Origin: Spirochaetaceae bacterium
Lineage (GTDB): Bacteria > Spirochaetota > Spirochaetia > Treponematales > Breznakiellaceae
Length of the DNA: 6,360 nt
NCBI GenBank assembly: GCA_031290205.1
Contig: JAITNZ010000203.1
Coordinates: forward strand, 1 to 6,360
Reading direction: 5' to 3'
Part shown: positions 1-6,332 of the stretch, piece after piece
Layout of the letters: each line of letters opens with the position of its first letter
How positions within the stretch are numbered: the first letter of the stretch is position 1
The notes under the pieces: generated by a model
What the model saw: only the letters and a program-made list of their open reading frames with translations
Database searches by the model: none
What the model was told of the DNA's origin: nothing
Translations under genes and position numbers: made by a program

Positions 1-449
<449 letters not shown>

Positions 450-457
450 CATAAGTC

Positions 458-487
458 ATTGTATCATGGGTTGGAGAAAAATGTCAA
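458..487 (-). promoter_or_regulatory. Sigma-70 promoter for the minus-strand repeat gene
   Basis: On the minus strand, TTGACA (487-482) is followed by an 18-bp spacer and TACAAT (463-458). The -35 box is a perfect consensus and the -10 box matches 5 of 6. The predicted transcript start is near 451-452, at the ATGATG at 452-447. The box order, the TCCAAC-like spacer and the distance to the ATG closely match the promoter at 5993-6021, which supports the call. Confidence 0.75.
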
Positions 488-491
488 GTAC

Positions 492-514
492 TATAATCAG
501 GGCTATATCAGGGC
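492..514. repeat. Short direct repeat behind the minus-strand promoter
   Basis: TATAATCAGGGC (492-503) is followed at once by TATATCAGGGC (504-514). ATCAGGGC is exact in both and the period is about 11-12 bp, close to one helical turn. It sits immediately upstream of the -35 box of the minus-strand promoter, where a regulator could bind. That role is inference only. Confidence 0.4.
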
Positions 515-598
515 GTGTGGGAATCGTCGAAAAGCCCTCACCACCTGGGCTGCTGGGGATGATCTTAAACGTAGCGGGTGGGCGGTGCTGAAGGGTAC

Positions 599-627
599 TT
601 GTCAGTTGAATTGAATAATGCTATTTT
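599..627 (+). promoter_or_regulatory. Candidate sigma-70 promoter for the methyltransferase operon
   Basis: TTGTCA (599-604) and TATTTT (622-627) are separated by 17 bp, with 5 of 6 and 4 of 6 matches to consensus. An overlapping alternative is TTGAAT (611-616) with TAGAAA (634-639), also at 17 bp. Either would leave a leader of roughly 70-85 nt containing the hairpin at 679-695. The sequence is AT-rich, so chance matches are easy; support is modest. Confidence 0.35.
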
Positions 628-678
628 TATGCATAGAAAAAATGACCAATGAAAAATTGTACAAAAAACTATCCGACT

Positions 679-695
679 CTGTTGTAAATCAACAG
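679..695 (+). promoter_or_regulatory. Small hairpin in the leader of the methyltransferase operon
   Basis: CTGTTG (679-684), loop TAAAT, CAACAG (690-695) form a perfect 6-bp stem. It ends 23 bases before the start codon. A run of seven T (711-717) lies just before the ATG but is too far away to make this a classical terminator. It could influence translation of a gene that lacks a good Shine-Dalgarno sequence, or it could be incidental. Confidence 0.3.
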
Positions 696-718
696 CGCGT
701 CTGCCATGGATTTTTTTA

Positions 719-1738
719 ATGAGCGGCATATCCGAGGTACAGCGCCTCAGCAAAACGCTCAAAAAAGAAAAAGTCGACCGTCCGCCGCTTATATGCCCCG
801 GCGGCATGATGAACGCCGCTATTGTAGACATCATGGAGGCGACAGGACACACACTGCCCGACGCACACCACGACGCGGCGTTGATGGCAAATCTCGCCCT
901 CGATGTTCACGAACAGACGGGCTTCGAAAATTTCGGACTCCCCTTTTGTATGACTATCGAAGCGGAGGCACTCGGCAGCACGGTCGATTTTGGTTCACTC
1001 ACAAGCGAACCAAAAATAGCCAAAGAAAAATACGCGTCGGTGTCGGATATTCATTTTCTGCCCGACGGCGCAATCCTCAAAGAAAAAAGAGCCGGCGCAC
1101 TTATCAATGCTATTTCGATTCTCTCAAAAAATCATCCCGACATTCCCGCAATCGCCACGCTTACCGGTCCTATAAGCCTTGCCGCTTCTATCGTCAGCCC
1201 GATGCAATTTCTAAAAGAGCTGCGAAAAAATCCCGAAGGGGTGCACAAAGCACTCGATTATGTTACCAATCAATTGATAAGCTACGCGAAAGAAATCGCC
1301 GCAAACGGCGCGTCCGCGATTGCGATTGCGGACCCTACCGCAACAGGAGAAATACTCGGACCAAAACTATTCGAAGAGTATGCGGTTTTCTATCTTAACA
1401 AATTGATGAGTGCCATTTCCACCTGCAAGCTGCCTGTCATCCTGCATATATGTGGTAATGTCAAACCTGTCCAGCGGATGTTTCCAACGCTTGTGCAGGA
1501 CGCCCTCAGTGTTGATGCGATGGTGAGCCTTAGCGAATTGAAAGACGCATACCCCAAGCTCACCACCATGGGAAACTTAAGCACCTATATGCTTGAATTC
1601 TCCAACCCTTCGAAAATCGAAACTGCCGCCGCTCAACTGTTGAAAAATAATATCGACATCATTGCTCCAGCCTGCGGACTTTCGACATCGACCCCGCTCG
1701 AAAATATCAAAGCCTTTACCGGCGTGGTAAAAGGATAG
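719..1738 (+). CDS. UroD/MtaA-family corrinoid methyltransferase
   Basis: This 339-residue protein belongs to the uroporphyrinogen decarboxylase superfamily branch containing MtaA, MtbA and CmuA. These are cytoplasmic zinc-dependent TIM-barrel enzymes that move methyl groups between a corrinoid protein and a thiol or other acceptor. Visible family landmarks are KVDRPP (18-23), FCMTIEAEALG (76-86), LTGPISLAA (148-156), DPTATGEILGP (205-215), the zinc-ligand motif HICGN (243-247, His243 and Cys245), MGNLST (284-289) and the third ligand region PACGL (317-321, Cys319) followed by TPLENIKA. The His-x-Cys...Cys set points to methyl transfer and not to porphyrin decarboxylation. The ATG at 719 is the only normal start codon in the open frame and gives a typical N-terminus; the upstream Shine-Dalgarno sequence is weak. 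It is followed after one base by a corrinoid activator gene, which strongly supports a corrinoid role. The substrate is unknown: no corrinoid protein or partner methyltransferase is in the window. It is probably not true HemE. Confidence 0.9.
   Translation: MSGISEVQRLSKTLKKEKVDRPPLICPGGMMNAAIVDIMEATGHTLPDAHHDAALMANLALDVHEQTGFENFGLPFCMTIEAEALGSTVDFGSLTSEPKIAKEKYASVSDIHFLPDGAILKEKRAGALINAISILSKNHPDIPAIATLTGPISLAASIVSPMQFLKELRKNPEGVHKALDYVTNQLISYAKEIAANGASAIAIADPTATGEILGPKLFEEYAVFYLNKLMSAISTCKLPVILHICGNVKPVQRMFPTLVQDALSVDAMVSLSELKDAYPKLTTMGNLSTYMLEFSNPSKIETAAAQLLKNNIDIIAPACGLSTSTPLENIKAFTGVVKG
1731..1735 (+). promoter_or_regulatory. Ribosome binding site inside the end of the methyltransferase gene
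   Basis: AAGGA lies in the last codons of the upstream gene, 4 bases before the ATG at 1740. The stop TAG (1736-1738) sits between them. This fixes the start of the activator gene and suggests translational coupling of the pair. Confidence 0.6.
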
Positions 1739-1739
1739 T

Positions 1740-3335
1740 ATGCCCCTCGTCCGTTTCTTTTCGCCTCAGAACGAGCAAGAAATTCCACGCGGGAAAACCG
1801 TCCTCGATGCCGCGCGCTTATGCGGCATAACGATTGAATCTCCCTGCAACGCAAACGGCAGCTGCGGCAAATGCCATGTGCTGATAAACGGCAAGAGCGT
1901 TCCCGCCTGTCAATACGTGGTATACGAAGATATAGAAGTCGTACTCGCAGACCACACCGAGGACAACAAAAGCCTTCAAATTATCGCGGAGGGCGCGGGC
2001 TTTAGCTACGAAATAAATCCGTTTATCACCAAAAGACTGGGCACTAACAAGACTGCCGTGGACGGCGGCGGCGAATTGCTTGGATACGAAGACGGCGATA
2101 CGACGGAGGCGGTATATGCGCTGGCGCTAGACATCGGCACCACTACACTGGTTGTCGGTCTTATCGATGTACGTAGCGGCAAAACGATCGAGACCGAATC
2201 GGCTCTGAATCCACAGGCGCTCTACGCGCAGGATGTACTCGGACGCATTCAATTCGCGTCAAATCCCGATGGGCTTAAAACCATGCACAGCGTTTTTATC
2301 GAAGCCCTGCAAACGATGATCGCATCCCTCACGCAAAAGACCGGCGTTCATCGGGATCGGATATACGACGTGGTATATTCGGGCAATACCACCATGCTTC
2401 ACCTTGCCTGCGCCGTCGACCCCTCGTCGCTGGGGCGTTTCCCCTATACACCAAAATTGCACGGCGGCGAGTATCAAAATGCTGATGAACTTGCTCTCTC
2501 GCCTTTTGCCCGCATTTACCTGCCGCCTATCGTGTCGGCGTATGTGGGCGCCGACATCGTCTCCGGTATCCTGTCTTCGCGCCTCGCTGAAAAAAAAGGC
2601 GTTACGCTCTTCATCGACATCGGCACCAATGGCGAGATGGTCCTAGCGCGCAACGGCTCGCTTGCGGCATCTTCCACAGCTGCCGGACCAGCCTTCGAGG
2701 GCATGAACATCAGCTGCGGCATGAGGGCGAGCCGCGGCGCGATCGAATCTTTCGCCATCGACGGCGACGAAATGAGCTACGAAGTAATCGGCGACTCACC
2801 CACCCCCACCGGCATCTGCGGGTCAGGACTCCTTGATATAGCGGCGGAGCTCGTCCGCACAGGCGTCATCGGTAAAACTGGCCGTTTCGCAAAGCCCGCC
2901 GAAATTGCGGGGAAATGCGCCCAACGCTTAAGAGAAGTAAACGGGAAAACCGCTTTTTTCATGAGCGATGAAGTCCACCTCAGCCAAAACGACGTCCGCC
3001 AAATACAACTCGCTAAAGGCGCTATCCGTTGCGGCGCCGAGATGCTCCTTGAACGTTCAGGACTCTGCGCCGCGGATGTAGACACCGTTGAAATCGCCGG
3101 TTCCTTCGGCTATCACCTTCGGGAAAAAAGCCTTATTACCATCGGACTCCTCCCGCAAGAGTGTGCGGGGAAAGTCGTATTTGTCGGAAACACTTCGATG
3201 AGCGGCGCAGCCGCCTTCCTCCTCAACAAGAACTTCCGTAGCAAAATGACGCGCATCGTAGAAGGGGTAAGCAACGTGGAGCTTGCTAACGACAAAGACT
3301 TTGAACAAAAATTCGTCGAGTGCCTAGGATTTTAG
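1740..3335 (+). CDS. Reductive activator of corrinoid proteins (RACo-like, [2Fe-2S] plus ASKHA ATPase)
   Basis: This 531-residue protein should reduce inactive Co(II) corrinoid back to Co(I), using electrons passed through its iron-sulfur cluster and ATP hydrolysis. Residues 1 to about 90 form a plant-type ferredoxin domain with Cys36, Cys42, Cys45 and Cys57 (C-x5-C-x2-C-x11-C). A short linker follows, then the DUF4445 ASKHA region: DIGTTT (131-136), LNPQALYAQDVLGRI (156-170), SGNTTMLHL (214-222), YVGADIVSGIL (268-278), IDIGTNGEM (292-300), AAGPAFEGMNISCGMRA (314-330), GICGSGLLDI (358-367), LAKGAIRCGAEMLL (424-437), EIAGSFGYHL (451-460) and FVGNTSMSGAAAFLLN (481-496). RACo of Moorella (acsV) is nearer 630 residues, so the linker and middle part are shorter here. 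The N-terminal [2Fe-2S] type differs from methanogen RamA, which carries C-terminal [4Fe-4S] clusters. It begins one base after the methyltransferase stop. Family assignment is firm; the corrinoid partner is unknown. Confidence 0.93.
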   Translation: MPLVRFFSPQNEQEIPRGKTVLDAARLCGITIESPCNANGSCGKCHVLINGKSVPACQYVVYEDIEVVLADHTEDNKSLQIIAEGAGFSYEINPFITKRLGTNKTAVDGGGELLGYEDGDTTEAVYALALDIGTTTLVVGLIDVRSGKTIETESALNPQALYAQDVLGRIQFASNPDGLKTMHSVFIEALQTMIASLTQKTGVHRDRIYDVVYSGNTTMLHLACAVDPSSLGRFPYTPKLHGGEYQNADELALSPFARIYLPPIVSAYVGADIVSGILSSRLAEKKGVTLFIDIGTNGEMVLARNGSLAASSTAAGPAFEGMNISCGMRASRGAIESFAIDGDEMSYEVIGDSPTPTGICGSGLLDIAAELVRTGVIGKTGRFAKPAEIAGKCAQRLREVNGKTAFFMSDEVHLSQNDVRQIQLAKGAIRCGAEMLLERSGLCAADVDTVEIAGSFGYHLREKSLITIGLLPQECAGKVVFVGNTSMSGAAAFLLNKNFRSKMTRIVEGVSNVELANDKDFEQKFVECLGF

Positions 3336-3560
3336 CCGCTGGATACGGGTGCACTTCAAAATTCGTGGTAAATCAGGTAGGCGCTATGGAAATCTCCAGT
3401 ATAAGGAGGGGGGAAGTCTCCCCCTACGCGCCGCAAAATTGCGTCGCTACCCCCTCTGCGAGGCGCCGCCCCGCAACGCCCCGCTGGGGGGGCGAGGTGC
3501 CCCCCCAGACCCCCCGTTTGCTATATAGGTATCACTTTAGAATTTACCCCGAAAAATAAA
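3336..3560. other. Intergenic gap dominated by a GC-rich palindromic element
   Basis: This 225-bp gap between the activator stop and the earliest helicase start contains no convincing gene. It holds a block of nested hairpins (3403-3515) and, after it, AT-rich sequence (3516-3560) with only a poor promoter candidate: TAGAAT at 3538-3543 with no good -35 box. CCGCTGGATA occurs at both edges (3336-3345 and 3567-3576). Confidence 0.6.
3403..3515. repeat. Multi-hairpin GC-rich intergenic palindromic element
   Basis: Four stems can be drawn in a row. AGGGGGG (3407-3413) pairs with TCCCCCT (3419-3425), with one G-T pair. GCG-C-CGCAA (3428-3436) pairs with TTGCG-T-CGC (3439-3447) across loop AA with one mismatch. 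TGCG-A-GGC (3457-3464) pairs with GCC-C-CGCA (3468-3475). TGGGGGGGC (3485-3493) pairs perfectly with GCCCCCCCA (3499-3507) across loop GAGGT. The C-run at 3450-3454 could also pair with the G-run at 3486-3492, enclosing the third stem. No T-tract follows, so this is not a standard intrinsic terminator, although stems this strong could stall polymerase or protect the 3' end of the operon mRNA. AAGGAGG at 3403-3409 resembles a Shine-Dalgarno sequence but has no start codon behind it. A dispersed genomic repeat is likely. Confidence 0.65.
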
Positions 3561-5960
3561 TTGCACCCGCTGGATATACTGAGGCTTGACACGCTTGCCC
3601 AGAGTCTGGTAAAAACAATCATGCTGGAGGCACATCGTTCAAAATCATTTGCTCTGTTGGATGAGCGTGTCCAGCGCTGGATATGGCGCAATGAATGGAC
3701 AGAATTACACGATGTGCAGGAACAATCCATCCCGCTGATTTTGGCGCATGAACATGATGTCTTGCTCTGCGCGGCGATGGCATCGGGCAAAACGGAAGCG
3801 GCATTCCTTCCCGTGCTAAGCTCCATGCTCTCGCAAAAAAATGGGCTTGGTTTAACAATATATATAAGCCCCCTCGCCGCCTTGATTAACGACCAATTCA
3901 GTAGATTAACCGGATTATGCGAAAACCTCGAAGTGCCCGTCCACCCCTGGCATGGCGGAATTTCGCCGTCAATCAAAAAAGATTTTTTTGGGAATCCCTG
4001 CGGCGTCCTTTTAATAACCCCTGAATCTTTGGAAGCGATGTTTTGCAATCATGGATACGAGATTCCCCAATTGCTACACGGCACAGAGTATATTGTTATT
4101 GATGAATTACATTCGTTCATCGGGAATGAACGAGGCAAGCAATTGCAGACACTCCTCAGTCTTGCTGAAGAAAGGACAGAAAAAAATATTCCGCGATTGG
4201 GGCTTTCCGCTACATTAGGCGACGTGGAGCTTGCCGCCGATTTTTTAAGCGGTGAAGACCGGAATAAACGCCCCTGCGATATCATCGTCTCTGAAAGCAA
4301 TCAGCATAAAATCAAATTGCTGTTAAAAGGAATTACCGAGGCGCCACAGGCGCTTTCAGCCCATGCAGAACAGTTGCCGCAATCAGAGCAGGCTGTGCCT
4401 CAGGCACTTTCAGCTTTGCCTTTGGGAACAGAAGGGCGATTCGATCACTTGGGGGCTAATGAAAACACCAACGGTGATGGTGGTGGTGAAAAAAGTTTCA
4501 CCTTTAGCGCTGTTGAAACAATAGCGGAGTATCTATTTGAAAAATTACGCGGGACGAACAGCCTCGTATTCCCCAACACGAGAAGTAAGGTTGAATTGTT
4601 TACGCATCTCTTATCGTCATATTGCGAAAAGAATGGATTGAGGAATGAGTTCTTTGCTCACCATGGAAACCTCTCAAAAGAAATCCGCAAAGATGCGGAG
4701 GAAGCATTACGTTCAAAAGAAAAGAGCGCGACGGTGATATGCACAAACACGCTCGAACTCGGTATTGATATTGGCGAGGTGGAAAGCGTTGTTCAGATTG
4801 AGCCGCCGCCTTCTGTGTCGAGCCTTCGCCAGCGGCTTGGACGCTCAGGCAGAAGGCGTGGGCAAGCGGCTGTGTTACGGGCGTTTTCCATCGAAAAGGC
4901 GCAAAACCCCGGCAATCACCCTTTTTCGCAATTACGCGAAAGAACATTCGACCTCTGCGCCTGCATCATGTTAATGCTTGAGGGCTGGTGCGAGCCGCCG
5001 AGTCCCGGTGGGCTTCATCTTTCAACATTGGTGCAGCAGATTCTCGCGCTCATCGCCGAATGTAACGGACTTTTACCCGAAGCGGCATATAACTCGCTTT
5101 GTGTCCGCGGTCCTTTCCAGCTCATCGATAAAAAAGATTTTTATATTCTGGTAAAAGCATTGATAGCCCAGGAGCTTGTCGAACAGGATGCGCGGGGAAC
5201 GCTTCTGCTCGGCACACTTGGCGAAAAACGGGTGAACCATTTTTCATTTTACGCGGCATTTGAATCGCAAACAGAATATAGAATTGTCGCGCAGGATAAA
5301 ACACTCGGCACGCTCCCCATCAATTCAACTATGCAGATACATGATATTATTATCTTTGCGGGAAAAACCTGGCGCATACAAAATATAAATGATAAAAACA
5401 GAACTATCGAAGTGAGTTTTTTTGGCGAAGGGAAGGCGCCTGTTTTTACCGGCTCGGGCTGGAGCACTCATACCATTGTCCGCGCCCGTATGAAAGAACT
5501 CTATGCCTCGAACAAGGAAGTCTCTTTTGCCGACAGTAATGCGCGGCGCTTAATTGACGAGGGGAGAACGGTGTTTTCTGAATATGCCCTAAACAAAAGA
5601 AATAATTTTATTATCGAAAAAAATAAATATGCGGTGCTGTTTACTTGGCTTGGTGATAGGGCGAATAGAACCCTGCAACTGTTGTTCCGCCACCATAAGA
5701 TTGCATCGTACACAGGCGGCTTAGGACTCACGATCCCCGGCAAGAGCGGCGCCGAAATCGCGGATTTTTTACACGAGCTACAAGAGACGGAAATCCCCCC
5801 TCTCGAGACATTGCTGGATAAGTCGCAAAACCTTTTTGTGGGCAAATGGGATTGGGTGTTGCCCCCGCGCCTCCTTAAAAAAAATTACGCAAGCCTCTAT
5901 CTTGATTTACAAAGCGCTCGCGAGTGGTTAGCAGCAATTGTAACGACTCAGGCGCCTTGA
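3561..5960 (+). CDS. Lhr-like superfamily 2 DEAD/DEAH-box helicase
   Basis: This 799-residue ATP-dependent nucleic-acid helicase has the full set of Lhr-type motifs: Q-motif region (Trp46, Gln53), Walker A MASGKTEA (73-80), YISPLAALINDQ (101-112), HPWHGG (128-133), LITPESLEAM (151-160), DELH (181-184), SATLG (216-220), SLVFPNTRSKVE (334-345), AHHGNLSKEIR (366-376), TNTLELGIDIG (395-405) and QRLGRSGRRRG (424-434). A winged-helix-like region follows at about 455-545. An Lhr-type beta-rich module with LGTLP (582-586) and FAGKTWRIQNI (599-609) comes next, then a C-terminal tail. The TTG at 3561 is the longest start, but ATG 3621 (Met21) is equally plausible, since family homology begins around residue 28; neither has a strong Shine-Dalgarno sequence. 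Residues about 260-310, between motifs III and IV, are an inserted loop made partly of a palindromic repeat. Related Lhr-like helicases act in DNA repair, and BrxHI serves in BREX-type defence; no defence partner is visible here. Its precise role is unknown. Confidence 0.9.
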   Translation: MHPLDILRLDTLAQSLVKTIMLEAHRSKSFALLDERVQRWIWRNEWTELHDVQEQSIPLILAHEHDVLLCAAMASGKTEAAFLPVLSSMLSQKNGLGLTIYISPLAALINDQFSRLTGLCENLEVPVHPWHGGISPSIKKDFFGNPCGVLLITPESLEAMFCNHGYEIPQLLHGTEYIVIDELHSFIGNERGKQLQTLLSLAEERTEKNIPRLGLSATLGDVELAADFLSGEDRNKRPCDIIVSESNQHKIKLLLKGITEAPQALSAHAEQLPQSEQAVPQALSALPLGTEGRFDHLGANENTNGDGGGEKSFTFSAVETIAEYLFEKLRGTNSLVFPNTRSKVELFTHLLSSYCEKNGLRNEFFAHHGNLSKEIRKDAEEALRSKEKSATVICTNTLELGIDIGEVESVVQIEPPPSVSSLRQRLGRSGRRRGQAAVLRAFSIEKAQNPGNHPFSQLRERTFDLCACIMLMLEGWCEPPSPGGLHLSTLVQQILALIAECNGLLPEAAYNSLCVRGPFQLIDKKDFYILVKALIAQELVEQDARGTLLLGTLGEKRVNHFSFYAAFESQTEYRIVAQDKTLGTLPINSTMQIHDIIIFAGKTWRIQNINDKNRTIEVSFFGEGKAPVFTGSGWSTHTIVRARMKELYASNKEVSFADSNARRLIDEGRTVFSEYALNKRNNFIIEKNKYAVLFTWLGDRANRTLQLLFRHHKIASYTGGLGLTIPGKSGAEIADFLHELQETEIPPLETLLDKSQNLFVGKWDWVLPPRLLKKNYASLYLDLQSAREWLAAIVTTQAP
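4339..4390 (+). repeat. Palindromic repeat copy A, translated inside the helicase
   Basis: The head GCGCC-ACA-GGCGC (4341-4353) is a 5-bp palindrome. The 23 bases at 4339-4361 match 6082-6104 at 22 positions. The tail TCAGAGCA (4383-4390) also matches 6131-6138, at a similar distance from the head (30 against 35 bases). Here it is read as part of the helicase, giving EAPQALSAHAEQLPQSEQ at about residues 260-277. It adds no stop codon and no frame change. Confidence 0.75.
4394..4437 (+). repeat. Palindromic repeat copy B, directly after copy A
   Basis: The head GTGCC-TCA-GGCAC (4395-4407) has the same architecture as copy A, but its second base pair is T-A in place of C-G, a compensated change. 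A second weak stem follows: GCCTTT pairs with AAGGGC, allowing one G-T pair. The block TTTCAGCTTTGCCTTTGGG resembles copy C after its head. It encodes VPQALSALPLGTEG in the helicase, repeating the PQALSA of copy A. Confidence 0.7.
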
Positions 5961-5992
5961 AATCTTTAATGCGCTCGCCCTGCCTTACCCTC

Positions 5993-6021
5993 TTGACAAA
6001 AATTTTCAACTCCGCTACACT
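5993..6021 (+). promoter_or_regulatory. Sigma-70 promoter for the right-end gene
   Basis: TTGACA (5993-5998) and TACACT (6016-6021) are separated by 17 bp, with 6 of 6 and 4 of 6 consensus matches. The predicted transcript start is near 6028 and an ATG stands at 6029-6031, so the mRNA would have almost no leader. It starts 33 bases after the helicase stop and is the counterpart of the minus-strand promoter at 458-487. Confidence 0.75.
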
Positions 6022-6028
6022 GTTGAAC

Positions 6029-6332
6029 ATGACAGTTGGGCATCCCAAAAACAATGAATTTTTTACAATTTTCACGCTTCTAGGCGCCACAGGCGCTTCC
6101 AGCCTTGCCTTCGGGGGAAGGCTTTCTCGGTCAGAGCACGTGCGCTACGTGCACGCGCTCCTGCCATACTCGTTACCGCGCACTTTACCGATAGGCTTTA
6201 CTGTTAGCAATTCTCAATGCGAAGCAAAACTCCGCTTTCCCAGCGAAACCCAGCGGCTCTCGACCAAAAACGTATCTCTTGGGTCAGGAACCGAACTAAC
6301 ACGCCGACCCGCGTTTTTTCCCTTTTCCCTGT
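6029..6332 (+). CDS. Diverged copy of the left-end module gene, cut by right contig end
   Basis: I do not recognise this protein. The frame is open from ATG 6029 through the poly-G tail with no stop codon. It begins MTVGHPKNNEFFTIF, aligning without gaps with the start of the left-end gene. There is no Shine-Dalgarno sequence; the ATG lies 7 bases after the -10 box. After residue 18 the frame crosses palindromic repeat copy C, read as GATGASSLAFGGRLS. Downstream, the Met frame reads CEAKLRFPSETQRLS. A different frame (codons starting at multiples of 3, ending at TAA 6297-6299) reads SAFPAKPSGSRPK, which matches the left gene's SALEAKTSGSRRQ. The conserved C-terminal unit is therefore out of frame with the start codon, and insertion of copy C may have caused this. 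It could be a decaying copy, a frameshifted gene or a structured transcript. Confidence 0.45.
6082..6138 (+). repeat. Palindromic repeat copy C with two further stems
   Basis: The head GCGCC-ACA-GGCGC (6084-6096) is identical to copy A. It is followed by GCCTTC-GGGG-GAAGGC (6107-6122), a perfect 6-bp stem with a four-base loop, and the tail TCAGAGCA (6131-6138) shared with copy A. Just beyond lies a third stem: GCACGT (6136-6141) pairs with ACGTGC (6147-6152). The reading frame differs from that of copy A: here the head is read as GATGA, there as APQAL. Confidence 0.75.
6242..6264 (-). repeat. Inverted copy of a left-array segment
   Basis: Read on the minus strand, these 23 bases match 251-273 at 22 positions, including an exact 15-mer GTCGAGAGCCGCTGG. 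This links the right module to the degenerate unit of the left 51-bp array and shows that the two modules face opposite directions. Confidence 0.85.

Larger units (their letters stand above)
450..718. other. Divergent intergenic region
   Basis: This 269-bp spacer separates the minus-strand repeat gene from the plus-strand methyltransferase operon. It holds the minus promoter (458-487), a short direct repeat (492-514), a possible hairpin with AGCCC (533-537) pairing GGGCT (547-551), a weak plus-strand promoter candidate (599-627) and a small hairpin (679-695). I see no convincing gene, no cobalamin riboswitch B12-box and no tRNA in it. Confidence 0.6.

Noticed and set aside
471..497. Plus-strand promoter with a perfect TATAAT at 492-497
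   Set aside because: The best -35 candidate, TTGGAG at 471-476, leaves only a 15-bp spacer, and the box is part of a direct repeat behind the opposite promoter.
450..718. Cobalamin riboswitch upstream of the corrinoid operon
   Set aside because: The association would make sense, but I find no B12-box-like conserved block or the expected multi-stem layout.
565..910. Minus-strand open frames over the start of the methyltransferase gene
   Set aside because: They mirror a firmly identified gene and show no family motifs or start signals.
706..1398. 230-codon frame overlapping the methyltransferase in another phase
   Set aside because: Its composition is very rich in Arg and Ser, typical of an out-of-frame reading; the zinc-site motifs are in the 719 frame.
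3521..4048. 175-codon minus-strand frame opposite the helicase N-terminus
   Set aside because: It is antisense to conserved helicase motifs and has no recognisable domain.
5949..5980. Terminator or further palindromic copy at the helicase stop (CAGGCGCC)
   Set aside because: Only the six-base GGCGCC is shared with the palindromic family, and the GGCG/CGCC pairing leaves a 21-base loop with no T run.
5875..6090. 71-codon minus-strand frame across the helicase end and right promoter
   Set aside because: It would place coding sequence over a near-consensus promoter and has no similarity that I can recognise.
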